Source: Streptomyces pactum
Lineage (GTDB): Bacteria > Actinomycetota > Actinomycetes > Streptomycetales > Streptomycetaceae
Assembly (NCBI RefSeq): GCF_016031615.1
Contig: NZ_JACYXC010000001.1
Span: forward strand, 5,952,001 to 6,016,000
Length of the DNA stretch: 64,000 nucleotides
Direction: 5' to 3'
In this document: positions 1 to 9,000 of the stretch, in pieces
How positions within the stretch are numbered: the first letter of the stretch is position 1
Layout of the letters: every line of letters starts with the position of its first letter
Position numbers and translations under genes: made by a program
The notes under the pieces: generated by a model
Databases searched by the model: none
What the model saw: the letters and a program-made list of their open reading frames with translations, nothing else
Told to the model about the DNA's origin: nothing

Positions 1-1817
1 AGACCGGCGCCCCAGCCGTGCTGGAAGACGGCGGTGAGGATGCCGTACGCGGCGCCCACCGACAGCAGGTTGAGCACGATGGCGGTGGCCGCGATGGTCA
101 GCGAGCGGAACGACATCAGCATCAGCAGGAAGGCGAAGACCACCACGAAGGCGAAGACCGGCACGATCGCCGCCCCGATCTTGTCGGCGAAGTCCTTGGA
201 GGAGGCGGTGGAACCACCGATCGGCGCCTCCACACCGTCGAGTCCGCCGAACGCCGCCGGGCGCACCTCGTCGCGCAGGATGTCCAGGCTCTTCTCGCTC
301 TTCGCCTCGTCCGAGCCGCCGACCAGCGGCACCTCGATCACCGCGACGTTCTGCCGGTCGTGCACGGTCACCTCGACCGGGCCCTTGGAGGCGCCCTTGG
401 CGACGGCCTGGTCGCGGAACTTCTCGATCGCGGCCCGCACCGGCGCGGAGCCGATGTCGTCCGCCCGGACCACCACACGGGCCGGGTCGGGACCGCCCGG
501 GAACGCCTCGTTCATCCGCTCGTACGCCGCGACGATCGGCATCGAGCTGTCGAACTCCTGGTCCAGCTTGAGGTTGGCGGTGTTCATGCCCACCGCCGGG
601 GCGGCCAGCAGCACCAGCGCGCCGCCGGCGACGGCCAGGGAGAGCTTGGGCCGGCGCAGCACCCGGCGCAGCACCGCGCGCCAGAAGCGGCTCTCGCCGT
701 TGCCGCCGGACCCGCCGCGCCCCTTCTTGATCCGGGCCAGGAACGGCACCCGGCCCTTCTCGACGCGCTCGCCCAGCAGCGACAGCAGCGCCGGCAGCAC
801 GGTGACCGAGCCGACCACCGCGACCGCCACCACCATCAAGGTGGCCAGGCCCATCGCCTTGAAGTCGGCGACACCGGTGAACAGCAGCCCGGCCATCGCC
901 ACGATCACGGTGAAGCCGGAGACCAGGATGGCGTGCCCGGAGGTGGCGGAGGCGATCCGCAGGGCCGTCGCCGCGTCCCGGCCCGCGGCCCGCTCCTCGC
1001 GCTCCCGCCGCAGGTAGAACAGGCAGTAGTCGACACCGACGGCCAGACCGACCAGCAGCATCACGGAGTTGGCGGTGTCGCTCATGTGCACCAGGTGGCT
1101 GACCACGGCCACCAGCCCGGTGGTGGCGATGAACGCGGTCATGGCCAGGACCACCGGCAGCAGCGCGGCCACCAGGGCGCCGAAGGCGATCAGCAGGATG
1201 CCCAGGGCGACCGGCAGCGCGGAGAACTCCGCCTGCTGGAAGTCGTCACCGAACGCGTCGTTGAACGCCTTGTCGCCGCTGGCGTCGCCGAACTGCTCGA
1301 CGCGCAGCGCCGGGTGCTGGTCCTGCGCCTTCTCCACCGCGTCCAGGACCGGCTGCACGCGGTCGGCGGCGGTGTCCTCCTCGCCGCGCATCTCGAACTG
1401 GACCAGGGCCGAGCGCCGGTCGGCGGATATCGCGTCCGAGGTGTACGGGGAGGTCACCGCGGTGACCTCCCCGGTGGCCTCCACGGCCCGGGTCACCGAC
1501 TCCACCGCGGCGCGGAAGTCCCGGTCGTCCGCGGTGGGTCCGCCGCGCTCCCGGGTCTGGACGAGCACCGTCTCCGAGGCCGGGCTGCTGATCCCCGCCT
1601 CGTCGAGGATCTTGGAGATGCGGCCGGTCTCCCCGGGGATCGCCTCGCTGTCCGTCACGTCCACCCGGCCGGCCATCGAGCCGGCCGCCACCGCGAGGAT
1701 GACGAAGAGAACCCATCCCCCGACCGCCAGCCAGCGGTGCCTGGCGCTCCAGCCACCCGCCCGGGCGGCGAGCCCCTTCGGTCTGTCATGCCTGCTCACG
1801 CGGCCTGTGTGCGCCAC
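1..1817 (-). CDS. MMPL/RND-family membrane transporter, 5' part (3' end outside window)
   Basis: Encodes about 605 residues before the window edge cuts it off; actinobacterial MMPL proteins are usually 700-750 aa, so roughly the last 130 are missing. The N-terminus has a basic stretch and then a transmembrane segment (WLAVGGWVLFVILAVAAG), and the last visible residues read LLSVGAAYGILTAVFQHGWG, a typical MMPL/RND transmembrane motif. The family exports lipids or hydrophobic compounds using the proton gradient; the substrate here cannot be told. I chose the GTG at 1817 because AAGGAG lies nine bases upstream; a second in-frame GTG at 1799 is possible. The gene is divergent from the protease at 2232. 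Confidence 0.88.
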   Translation of the reverse strand, partial: MAHTGRVSRHDRPKGLAARAGGWSARHRWLAVGGWVLFVILAVAAGSMAGRVDVTDSEAIPGETGRISKILDEAGISSPASETVLVQTRERGGPTADDRDFRAAVESVTRAVEATGEVTAVTSPYTSDAISADRRSALVQFEMRGEEDTAADRVQPVLDAVEKAQDQHPALRVEQFGDASGDKAFNDAFGDDFQQAEFSALPVALGILLIAFGALVAALLPVVLAMTAFIATTGLVAVVSHLVHMSDTANSVMLLVGLAVGVDYCLFYLRREREERAAGRDAATALRIASATSGHAILVSGFTVIVAMAGLLFTGVADFKAMGLATLMVVAVAVVGSVTVLPALLSLLGERVEKGRVPFLARIKKGRGGSGGNGESRFWRAVLRRVLRRPKLSLAVAGGALVLLAAPAVGMNTANLKLDQEFDSSMPIVAAYERMNEAFPGGPDPARVVVRADDIGSAPVRAAIEKFRDQAVAKGASKGPVEVTVHDRQNVAVIEVPLVGGSDEAKSEKSLDILRDEVRPAAFGGLDGVEAPIGGSTASSKDFADKIGAAIVPVFAFVVVFAFLLMLMSFRSLTIAATAIVLNLLSVGAAYGILTAVFQHGWGAG

Positions 1818-2231
1818 GGCGCCGTCTCCTTCTGCTGCGCGGCGACCCCGTGCCGCCATCCGTCCATGACGCTATGGGGCACGGCCGCGGCGGCCCATCG
1901 TGCTGGCCGGTGAATCCGGGGAGGGGCATCTCCACCCGCAGGAGGGGGGTTATCCCTACCTCCCCGGACGGCGGCCCCCTACACGTAAAGGGACATCGGC
2001 CGGTTCAGGGGGTACGGGCCGCTTTTCCGCTTTACCGGTGTTCACCGGGATTTGTATTTACGAAAGGAAGTTGCGTATGTCACACCCCGGCCCAGATCTT
2101 TGAATTGAGCCCGTCAATCGGTCAGGGTTTCGAACCAACCGGGTGCGGTTCCGCCCGGGGGCCGTTCCGGCGGCCCGTCAGCTCGACAACCCCCCACAAC
2201 CCCCCACACCTCACGAGGAGGAACCCTCGTC
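1818..2231. promoter_or_regulatory. Divergent intergenic region with palindrome and tiny upstream ORF
   Basis: This 414-bp gap separates the MMPL transporter from the protease. It contains a perfect inverted repeat CCGGTG-TT-CACCGG at 2035-2048, a candidate operator. An AT-richer stretch (2049-2062) follows, then AGGAAG and an 8-codon ORF at 2077-2103 (MSHPGPDL). The protease ribosome binding site AGGAGG is at 2215-2221. Whether the tiny ORF is translated is unknown. Confidence 0.35.
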
Positions 2232-3446
2232 ATGGCAACTCACAAGCGTGCCGGCAAGCGGAAGACGGCGATGGCCATCGGCGCCGCCGCGGCGGTGACC
2301 GCCGGCGTCTTCGTCGCCCTGCCCGCCGGTGCCTCGACCCCCACCGAGGGCACCGTGTACGGCACCCAGTCCAAGGACGCGATCGACGGCAGCTACATCG
2401 TGCTGCTCAAGGGCGGAAAGTCCGTCAAGGCCGCGGCCGAGGGCAAGGACCTGGCCAAGGAGTACGGCGGCACGCTGCGCCGCACCTACGACTCGGCGGT
2501 CAACGGCTTCTCGGCGAGCGGCCTGAGCGACACCGAGGCCCGCCGCCTGGCGGCCGACCCGGCGGTGGCGAAGGTCGTCCAGAACCACCGGTTCACCATC
2601 GACGCCACCCAGGAGAACCCGCCGTCGTGGGGCCTGGACCGGGTGGACCAGACCGACACCCAGGGCGACAGCTCCTACACCTACCCCGACACCGCCGGCG
2701 AGGGCGTCACCGCGTACGTCATCGACACCGGGGTGCGGGTGACCCACAAGGACTTCGAGGGCCGCGCCGTCTCCGGCTTCGACGCCGTGGACAACGACAA
2801 CGACGCCGACGACGGCAACGGCCACGGCACCCACGTGGCGGGCACCATCGCCGGCGCCGAGCACGGGATCGCCAAGAAGGCGAAGATCGTCGCGGTGCGC
2901 GTCCTGGACGACCAGGGCTCCGGCACCACCGAGCAGGTCGTCGCGGGCATCGACTGGGTCACCGAGAACCACCAGGGCCCGTCCGTCGCCAACATGAGCC
3001 TGGGCGGCGGCGCCGACGAGGCGCTGGACGCCGCGGTGCGGAAGGCCATCGCCTCGGGCGTCACCTTCGGCGTGGCGGCCGGCAACGAGTCCACCGACGC
3101 CGGCCAGGGCTCCCCGGCCCGGGTGCCGGAGGCCATCACCGTCGCCTCCAGCACCAAGGACGACGCCCAGTCGGACTTCTCCAACTACGGCCAGGTCGTG
3201 GACCTCTACGCCCCGGGCTCGGACATCACCTCCACCTGGAACGACAGCGACGAGGGCACCAAGACCATCTCCGGCACCTCGATGGCCACCCCGCACGTGG
3301 TGGGCGCCGCCGCCGTCTACCTCAGCGGCCACCAGGACGCCACCCCCGAGCAGGTGGCGGCCGCGCTGGTCGGTGGCGCCACGCCCGACAAGATCAGCAA
3401 CCCCGGTGCGGGCACCCCGAACAAGCTGCTCAAGATAGTCGAGTAG
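2232..3446 (+). CDS. Secreted S8 (subtilisin/kexin) serine protease with I9 propeptide
   Basis: 404 aa. A Sec-type signal peptide covers about residues 1-35 (basic start, then an Ala/Val-rich core ending PAGAS). Residues about 45-125 form an inhibitor I9 propeptide (YIVLLKGG, and VVQNHRFTI at its end). The peptidase domain follows with the full triad: Asp165 in VIDTGV, His198 in GNGHGTHVAG and Ser350 in GTSMATPH, plus oxyanion-hole Asn285 in AAGNES. The protein ends soon after the fold, with no C-terminal extra domain, so it resembles compact secreted Streptomyces subtilases. AGGAGGAA lies about ten bases before the ATG. A strong hairpin terminator follows the stop. Confidence 0.96.
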   Translation: MATHKRAGKRKTAMAIGAAAAVTAGVFVALPAGASTPTEGTVYGTQSKDAIDGSYIVLLKGGKSVKAAAEGKDLAKEYGGTLRRTYDSAVNGFSASGLSDTEARRLAADPAVAKVVQNHRFTIDATQENPPSWGLDRVDQTDTQGDSSYTYPDTAGEGVTAYVIDTGVRVTHKDFEGRAVSGFDAVDNDNDADDGNGHGTHVAGTIAGAEHGIAKKAKIVAVRVLDDQGSGTTEQVVAGIDWVTENHQGPSVANMSLGGGADEALDAAVRKAIASGVTFGVAAGNESTDAGQGSPARVPEAITVASSTKDDAQSDFSNYGQVVDLYAPGSDITSTWNDSDEGTKTISGTSMATPHVVGAAAVYLSGHQDATPEQVAAALVGGATPDKISNPGAGTPNKLLKIVE

Positions 3447-3467
3447 CGGGGAGGTCCCGCACCACCC

Positions 3468-3510
3468 GGCCGGCCGCCGTGCCCGCCCCCACGGGGCACG
3501 GCGGCCGGCC
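3468..3510 (+). terminator. Hairpin terminator after the S8 protease
   Basis: A perfect 17-bp inverted repeat (GGCCGGCCGCCGTGCCC and its complement) with a 9-nt loop begins 21 bases after the protease stop. It has no T-run, which is usual for high-GC actinomycete terminators. Confidence 0.7.
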
Positions 3511-3551
3511 GCCGTGCGTGCGGGGTGCGGTGCGTGCCGGGTGCGGTCGCC

Positions 3552-3613
3552 GGGTGCCGGTGGGCGGGCGGGTACGCGCCGGCGTCGGGTGCCGGTGGGC
3601 GGGCGGGTGCGCG
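3552..3613. repeat. 27-bp direct repeat, 35-bp period
   Basis: A GC-rich 27-bp segment beginning GGGTGCCGGTGGGCGGGCGG occurs at 3552-3578 and again at 3587-3613 with one mismatch. It lies in the gap between the protease terminator and the cupin gene and shows no coding sense. Confidence 0.6.
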
Positions 3614-3692
3614 TACCGCCCGCCGTAACTGGTGGCCGGAGCAACCCCCTCGGCCCTTGGGGCACCCGGCCGTCGCGTGCCACGCTCGGGGC

Positions 3693-4007
3693 ATGAGCGA
3701 GTACACCTGGGCCTCGGCCCACGACGCACCCGTGAAGGAACTGTTCCCCGGCATCCGGCTGCGCCCGCTGTGGGCGGGCGAGAACGGTGCCACCGCGCAC
3801 GTACTGGAGATGGATCCGGGCAGCAGCTGGGAGGGGGTGGACGTCCACGAGCCCGGTCCGGAGGAGGTGTTCGTGGTCTCCGGTGTCTTCAACGACGGCG
3901 AACGCGACTACCCGGCCGGCTCCTTCATCCACGCCCCGGCCGGCTCGTCCCACGTGCCGCAGACCACCACCGGCTGCACCCTCTTCGTGTTCTACCCCGA
4001 GGGCTGA
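3693..4007 (+). CDS. ChrR-like cupin-domain protein
   Basis: 104 aa, a single small cupin barrel. Visible motifs are VDVHEPGPEEVFVVSG (metal-binding His and Glu positions of cupin motif 1) and PAGSFIHAPAGSSHVPQT (motif 2, with its His). It resembles the C-terminal cupin of ChrR-type anti-sigma factors but lacks the N-terminal zinc anti-sigma domain, so it is probably a stand-alone metal-binding cupin of unknown substrate. The ATG at 3693 gives the domain almost no extension; upstream in-frame sequence is low-complexity Arg/Gly and is not part of the protein. Confidence 0.82.
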   Translation: MSEYTWASAHDAPVKELFPGIRLRPLWAGENGATAHVLEMDPGSSWEGVDVHEPGPEEVFVVSGVFNDGERDYPAGSFIHAPAGSSHVPQTTTGCTLFVFYPEG

Positions 4008-4192
4008 GGCCCCGCCGGGGCGGCGGCGGGTGCCGGGGCGGCGCACCCCGTACCGGCACCCGCACCGGGCACCCGTACCGGCACCCGCCCCGGCGCCCGT
4101 ACCGGCCACCCGCCCCGGCGGCCGAGTGGCCCAGTCCTCCGGCCGCCCATTGGCCCGCACCCGCGGGCCACCCGCCGGATACGCTCGCGATC

Positions 4193-4909
4193 ATGACCGA
4201 GCACACCGCCGCGCCCTGCGGCCGTCCGCCCCTCGGACCGCCGACCCCGCCACCGCCACCCCCGACCACCACCCCGGCCACCGCCGATACCGCCACCACC
4301 ACCCCGGTGCCCCGGGTCGACTTCTACTTCGACCCCATCTGCCCGTTCGCCTGGATCACCTCCCGGTGGATCCTGGAGGTGGCCCGCCAGCGCGAACTCC
4401 GGCTCCGGTTCCGGGTGATGAGCCTGTCGGTGCTCAACGAGGGCCGGGAAAACCTGCCGCAGCGCTACCAGGAGCTGCTGGAGCGCGGCTGGGGGCCGGT
4501 GCGGGTGTGCGTCGCCGCCGCCGAGCAGCACGGCGAGGAGGTGCTGGGCGACCTCTACACCGCCCTGGGCACCCGTCTCCACGTGCGCGGTGAGGAGGAC
4601 ATGGAGGCGGTGATCAGGGAGGCGCTCGCCGAGACCGGACTGCCCGCGGAACTGGCCGGCGCGGCCACCGGCACCGCCTACGACGAGGCGCTGCGGCGCA
4701 GCCACCACGAGGGAATGGACCCGGTGGGGGAGGACGTGGGTACACCGACCCTGCACATCGACGGCGTCGCCTTCTTCGGGCCGGTCCTCACCGCCGTGCC
4801 CAGGGGCGAGGACGCGCTGCGGATCTTCGAGGGCGTCCGGCTGCTGGCGGGCTACCCGAAATTCTTCGAACTCAAGCGGACCCGCACCGGGGACCTCGAC
4901 TTCGGCTGA
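4193..4909 (+). CDS. DsbA-family / Rv2466c-like (mycothiol-dependent) oxidoreductase
   Basis: 238 aa with a Pro/Thr-rich N-terminal tail of about 40 residues, then a thioredoxin fold with a helical insertion. The active-site region reads FDPICPFAW, so the first Cys of the CxxC motif is kept and the second is Ala. The cis-Pro loop is GTPTLH, and the C-terminus ends FFELKRTRTGDLDF, which resembles the mycobacterial mycothiol-dependent nitroreductase Rv2466c group. The single-Cys site suits a monothiol mechanism with mycothiol. Substrate is unknown. The start ATG follows a repeat-rich 185-bp gap and has no strong ribosome binding site, so a shorter start inside the Pro-rich tail is possible. Confidence 0.85.
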   Translation: MTEHTAAPCGRPPLGPPTPPPPPPTTTPATADTATTTPVPRVDFYFDPICPFAWITSRWILEVARQRELRLRFRVMSLSVLNEGRENLPQRYQELLERGWGPVRVCVAAAEQHGEEVLGDLYTALGTRLHVRGEEDMEAVIREALAETGLPAELAGAATGTAYDEALRRSHHEGMDPVGEDVGTPTLHIDGVAFFGPVLTAVPRGEDALRIFEGVRLLAGYPKFFELKRTRTGDLDFG

Positions 4910-5013
4910 GCCGCCCGGCGCGGGCGTACGCCCGGCAGCCGCCCGGTCGCGTGGCCCGGGCGTCCGGACCGTCGGACGGCCGTCCCACCGGACGCGGCGG
5001 AACCGGGCGCAAA

Positions 5014-5047
5014 AACCCGGAACCGGGCACCGAACCCGGAACCGGGC
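5014..5047. terminator. Paired CCCGGAACCGGG repeats between convergent genes
   Basis: The 15-bp sequence AACCCGGAACCGGGC occurs twice with a 19-bp period, each copy self-complementary. It sits between the ends of the DsbA-like gene (4909) and the sulfur operon (5061) and could act as a bidirectional terminator. Five A residues just upstream would give a U-run for the minus-strand operon. Confidence 0.45.
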
Positions 5048-5060
5048 GCCGGCCCCGGGG

Positions 5061-5876
5061 TCAGGCGACGAGGGCGGGCCGCCGGGCGGCGGCCTCCTCG
5101 TACCGCCGCACCACCAGCCGGGCCAGTTCGGGGGCCGCGCCCAGCACCCCGGCCAGTACGTCGGCGCCCGCCGCCTTGGCCCCGCGGGCGATGCGGTCCG
5201 GCAGCCGGCCGGGCGCGATGACGTAGGGGGCCACGGCCACCCGGGGGCAGCCGGCCGCCCGCAGGGCGCGCACCGCGTCCTCGGTGCGCGGGCCGGAGGC
5301 GGAGGCGAACGCGGGTCGCACGGCGCACCAACCGGTGAGCCGCCACTCCCGCGCGATGTCAGCGATCACCGCGTTCGCCTCCGGATCGGAGGAGCCCGCC
5401 GAGGCCAGTACGACCCCGGTCCGGGCCCGCTCGCCGGGGCGCACCCCGGCCAGGGCCAGCCGCCGCTCCAGGGCGGCGGTCAGCAGCGGCGACGGCCCCA
5501 GCACCGCCGCCTGACGGACCGTCAGCCACGGGTGGCGTGCGGTGGCCTCCCGCAGCGCCGCCGGGATGTCGGCCTTGGCGTGGAAGGCCCGGGTGAGCAG
5601 CAGCGGCACTGCCACCACTTCCCGCTCCGGGCCGGCGCCGGCCGGCCCGGAGCCCCGTACGGACGCCACCTCGGCCGCCAGGCGGGAGAGCACGGCGGAC
5701 ACCGAGGGCGGGTTGAAGTCCAGGAACGCCGTCTCCACCCGCAGCCCCGGCCGCAGCGACCGCACCCGCTCGGTGAGCGCGGTGACGGTCGCCGCGTGCC
5801 GCGGGTCGCGGCTGCCGTGCGCGACGAGCAGCAGCGCCGGGCCGGCGGAGGCGGGCGTCTGCACGGGGGAGGACAT
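5061..5876 (-). CDS. Sirohydrochlorin chelatase (CbiX/SirB family)
   Basis: 271 aa, two tandem CbiX-like halves. The N-terminal half begins LLLVAHGSRDPRHAATV, with the metal-binding His of the GSRDP signature, and has PLLLTRAFHAKADIP with the second His. The C-terminal half (VLASAGSSDPEAN; VAPYVIAPGRLPDRI) lacks these His residues, as in long single-chain enzymes. It inserts Fe2+ (or Co2+) into sirohydrochlorin to make siroheme, the cofactor of the sulfite reductase at the head of this operon. It starts 11 bases after ssuC and is the last gene of the unit. Confidence 0.9.
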   Translation of the reverse strand: MSSPVQTPASAGPALLLVAHGSRDPRHAATVTALTERVRSLRPGLRVETAFLDFNPPSVSAVLSRLAAEVASVRGSGPAGAGPEREVVAVPLLLTRAFHAKADIPAALREATARHPWLTVRQAAVLGPSPLLTAALERRLALAGVRPGERARTGVVLASAGSSDPEANAVIADIAREWRLTGWCAVRPAFASASGPRTEDAVRALRAAGCPRVAVAPYVIAPGRLPDRIARGAKAAGADVLAGVLGAAPELARLVVRRYEEAAARRPALVA

Positions 5877-5887
5877 CCGCGGGGGCC

Positions 5888-6970
5888 TCAGCGGACCGCG
5901 CCGATCAGGCCGCGGCTGCGCAGCACCCGGCGCTCCAGCGGGGCGAACACCAGCAGTTCGATGGCGATGCCGACGACCAGGATGAGCATGATGCCCAGCA
6001 GCACCCCGGCCATGTCGGAGTTGTTCCGCTGGTTCTCCAGGTACTGGCCCAGCCCCAGCCCCAGGTCGGGCGACTTGACGATGATCTCGGCCGCCATCAG
6101 CGAGCGCCAGGCGAATGCCCAGCCCTGCTTGAGCCCGGCGACGTAACCCGGCAGCGCCGCGGGCAGCAGCACGTGCCGGGCGTTGCTCAGCCCGCTGGCC
6201 CCCAGCGTCCGGCCCGCCCGCAGGAACAGCGGCGGCACCTGGTCGACGCCGGAGACCAGACCGTTGGTGATGGACGGCACCGCGCCGAGCAGGATCACCG
6301 CGTACATCATCTGGTCGTTCAGTCCGAGCCAGATCACCGCCGGCGGCACCCAGGCCACCGACGGCAGCGACTGCAGACCCGACAGGATCGGTCCGATGGC
6401 CGCCCGGACGAACTTCACCCGGGCCACGATCAGCCCCAGCGGCGTGGCGATCGCCAGGGCCATCAGGAAGCCGAACATGCCGCGCGAGACGCTCGTCCAG
6501 ACGATGTCCAGCAGCTCGCCCTCCAGCCACAGCCGGCGCAGCGCCTGCCACACCAGCGACGGGTCGGGCAGCTTGTAGTCGTCGGTGACCTCGGCCACCA
6601 CCAGTGCCTTCCAGATCCCGAGCACCAGCAGGACCGCCACCACCGGCGGCAGCACCTTCTGCAGCAGGACCTGGGTGACCGGGGCGCGGCGGCGCACCTG
6701 GACGGCGTCGAGCGCGTCGAGACCGGCCTCCAGACCGGCCAGGTCCTGCCCGGGGCGGTCCTTGCCCCGGCGGTCCTTCCCGGCACCCCGGTCCGGGGCC
6801 GCCGGGGCGTCGGGAGCCGCCGGGGCGTCCGGGCCGCGGGTGCCGGCGGCTTCCTCCGGCGTGTCCCCCGGCCGCTCGGCGGCGGGCGCCGTGGCCACGG
6901 CCTCACCGGCCGTCCCCGGCGTACCGGTGGCGGGGAGCGGCTGCTCGCCGCCGGTCTCAGTGCTGGCCAT
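5888..6970 (-). CDS. ssuC: SsuC-like ABC transporter permease
   Basis: 360 aa. Residues 1-95 are a Pro/Ala/Gly/Asp-rich cytoplasmic extension not usual for the family. The remainder is a six-helix BPD_transp_1 permease with LLPAALPGYVAGLKQGWAFA and the EAA-type loop (RTLGASGLSNARHVLLPAAL). Its ATG overlaps the end of ssuB by 14 bases, so the two are translationally coupled. Family substrates are alkanesulfonates, taurine, nitrate and related oxyanions. Because the operon holds the complete sulfate-reduction set and no CysTWA importer is seen here, sulfate itself is a possible cargo (inference). Confidence 0.9.
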   Translation of the reverse strand: MASTETGGEQPLPATGTPGTAGEAVATAPAAERPGDTPEEAAGTRGPDAPAAPDAPAAPDRGAGKDRRGKDRPGQDLAGLEAGLDALDAVQVRRRAPVTQVLLQKVLPPVVAVLLVLGIWKALVVAEVTDDYKLPDPSLVWQALRRLWLEGELLDIVWTSVSRGMFGFLMALAIATPLGLIVARVKFVRAAIGPILSGLQSLPSVAWVPPAVIWLGLNDQMMYAVILLGAVPSITNGLVSGVDQVPPLFLRAGRTLGASGLSNARHVLLPAALPGYVAGLKQGWAFAWRSLMAAEIIVKSPDLGLGLGQYLENQRNNSDMAGVLLGIMLILVVGIAIELLVFAPLERRVLRSRGLIGAVR

Positions 6971-7790
6971 GGCGGCGGATCTCCCTACGCAGTTCCTCGG
7001 TGATCTCCACGGACAGGTCGGCGACCTCCGCGTCCTCGATGCGGCGCGGCTGCGGGATGTCCACCGTCCACTCCCGGACCACCCGGCCCGGGCGGGAGGA
7101 GAGCAGCACCACCCGCTGGGCGAGCCGGACCGCCTCCCGGACGTTGTGCGTGACGAAGAGGATCGAGACCCCCGTCTCGCTCCAGATCCGGGTGAGTTCG
7201 CCGTGCAGCACGTCCCGGGTGATGGCGTCCAGCGCCGCGAACGGCTCGTCCATCAGCAGCACGTCGGACGCCTGCGCCAGCGCGCGGGCCAGCGCCACCC
7301 GCTGCCGCATGCCGCCGGACAGCTCGTGCACCCGCTTGCCGTATGCGCCGCCCAGTCGCACCAGCTCCAGCAGCCGCTCGGCCTCCGGGCGGCGCTCGGC
7401 GCGCGGCACCTTCCGCAGCCGCAGCGCCAGCTCCACGTTCCGGCCGGCCGTCAGCCAGGGGAACAGGGCGTGCTCCTGGAACATCAGGGCCGGCCGGCGG
7501 CCGGGCACCTCGATCCGGCCTGCGGTCGGCCGGTCCAGCCCGGCCACCAGGTTCAGCAGCGTGGACTTGCCGCACCCGGAGGCGCCGAGCAGGCAGACGA
7601 ACTCGCCCGGCCGCACGTCGAGGGTGATGTCCTCCAGGACCGGCGGCGCGGAGCCGGGCCGGCCGAAGGACTTGTGGACCTGGCCGATCCGGACGGCGAC
7701 GGGGGCACCCGCCGGGCCGCCGCCGGGCTCCGGACCCCGCCCCGGGGCGCCACCTGTGCCGGCCTTCGCGGTCGTCAGTGCCGGGGACAT
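6957..7790 (-). CDS. ssuB: SsuB-like ABC transporter ATP-binding subunit
   Basis: 277 aa. Walker A GASGCGKST (69-77), Q-loop FQEHALFPWL, signature LSGGMRQR (157-164), Walker B VLLMDEPF (177-184) and H-loop FVTHNVREA are all intact. The first 30 residues are a Gly/Pro-rich leader. It powers uptake through SsuC. It starts 44 bases after ssuA and overlaps ssuC by 14. Confidence 0.93.
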   Translation of the reverse strand: MSPALTTAKAGTGGAPGRGPEPGGGPAGAPVAVRIGQVHKSFGRPGSAPPVLEDITLDVRPGEFVCLLGASGCGKSTLLNLVAGLDRPTAGRIEVPGRRPALMFQEHALFPWLTAGRNVELALRLRKVPRAERRPEAERLLELVRLGGAYGKRVHELSGGMRQRVALARALAQASDVLLMDEPFAALDAITRDVLHGELTRIWSETGVSILFVTHNVREAVRLAQRVVLLSSRPGRVVREWTVDIPQPRRIEDAEVADLSVEITEELRREIRRHGQH

Positions 7791-7833
7791 CCGGTCACCT
7801 CCTGGTGAGTTGGGTGGGCGTTGCTCGGACGGG

Positions 7834-8910
7834 TCACTGCCGGCCCAGACCGGCCGCGGAGACGGTCGGCCGGCCCTCGGCGCGGAGCACCTTGTTCAGC
7901 AGGCGCAGGTCGTAGATGCCGGCCAGGTCGGGCTCTTCGAGCAGCCCCGCCTGCACCGCGTGCTCCGCCTGGCTGTCCAGGGTGGCCGCCAGCGGGTCGT
8001 CGATGACCTGGATGCTCTCCCACGCCGGGTCCACCACCTCGGTGGGCAGCGGCTTGCCGGTCAGCTCGGCGAGCGCGGCGTTGGCGTCCGCCTTGGCCCG
8101 GTCGGGGTTGTCCTTGATCCACCGGTTGGTCTTCACCGAGCCGCGGAGCACGGCCTCCACGACGTCCGGGTGCTCCTCCAGGAAGGACTGCTTGACGATC
8201 ACGTTGGTGATCACGAACTTCTCGTCCGGCCACAGCGCGCTCTCGTCCAGCAGCACCTTCGCGCCCTCGGCGACCAGCTTGGAGGCGGTCGGCTCCGGCA
8301 CCCAGGCGCCGTCGATGGAGCCGGACTTGTAGGCGTCGGGGGTCACCTTGTTGTCGGTGCGCACCACCGACACGTCGCCCTTGCCGCTCTGCGCGTCCAC
8401 CTTCCAGCCGCGCTCCTTGACCCAGTTGAGGAAGGCCACGTCCTGGGTGTTGCCCAGCTGCGGGGTGGCGATCTTCTTGCCCTTGACGTCGTCCAGCTTC
8501 TTGATCTTCGCCGGGTTGACGACCAGCTTCACGCCGCCGGAGGCGGACCCGGAGATGATGCGGAGGTTCTTGCCGTGCGACTTCACATAGCCGTTGATGG
8601 AGGGGGAGGGGCCGATCCAGCCGATGTCGATGGAGCCGGCGTTGAGCGCCTCGATCTCCGACGGCCCGGCGTTGAAGGTGTAGGGCTTGATCTCGGTGCC
8701 GCCCAGCTCCTTCTGGATGATGCCGCCGTCCTTGAGGCCGACCAGCGCGGTGGCGTGGGTGAGGTTGGCGAAGTAGCCGATCTTCACCTCGTCCAGGCCG
8801 TCGATCTTCTCGCCGGTGACCTCGGTCCGCTTCTCGTCGTCCTTCTCGGAGCCGTAGCCGCAGGCGCCGAGCGCGCTGATCAGCAGTGGAAGCGCGGCGT
8901 CAGCACGCAC
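7834..8910 (-). CDS. ssuA: SsuA-like substrate-binding lipoprotein
   Basis: About 358 aa. The N-terminus carries a lipobox, LISALGAC, so the mature protein starts at this Cys and is lipid-anchored outside the membrane. The body is a NMT1/SsuA-type fold (IGYFANLTHATALVGLKDGG; NAGPSEIEALNAGSIDIGWI) of the aliphatic sulfonate/nitrate/taurine binding group. I chose GTG 8910 because GGAGGGG lies nine bases upstream. The resulting signal peptide is only about 16 residues with a single Arg and an Asp, which is weak. Other candidates are GTG 8994 (same frame) and an ATG at 9001 coupled to the cysN stop but in another frame, so the true start or a small indel here is unresolved. Confidence 0.85.
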   Translation of the reverse strand: MRADAALPLLISALGACGYGSEKDDEKRTEVTGEKIDGLDEVKIGYFANLTHATALVGLKDGGIIQKELGGTEIKPYTFNAGPSEIEALNAGSIDIGWIGPSPSINGYVKSHGKNLRIISGSASGGVKLVVNPAKIKKLDDVKGKKIATPQLGNTQDVAFLNWVKERGWKVDAQSGKGDVSVVRTDNKVTPDAYKSGSIDGAWVPEPTASKLVAEGAKVLLDESALWPDEKFVITNVIVKQSFLEEHPDVVEAVLRGSVKTNRWIKDNPDRAKADANAALAELTGKPLPTEVVDPAWESIQVIDDPLAATLDSQAEHAVQAGLLEEPDLAGIYDLRLLNKVLRAEGRPTVSAAGLGRQ

Positions 8911-9000
8911 ATCGCGCGACCCCTCCGTGACCGCTGCCGAGGGCGCCGCTGCCGACCCGGCCGCCCTCCTTCGCGAAGGTCGAGTACGCGTCACCGGTCA

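Noticed and set aside
18..1913. Long plus-strand open frame opposite the MMPL gene
   Set aside because: Shadow of the minus-strand gene; His/Arg/Gly/Gln-rich composition, no motifs, and the antisense frame is clearly MMPL.
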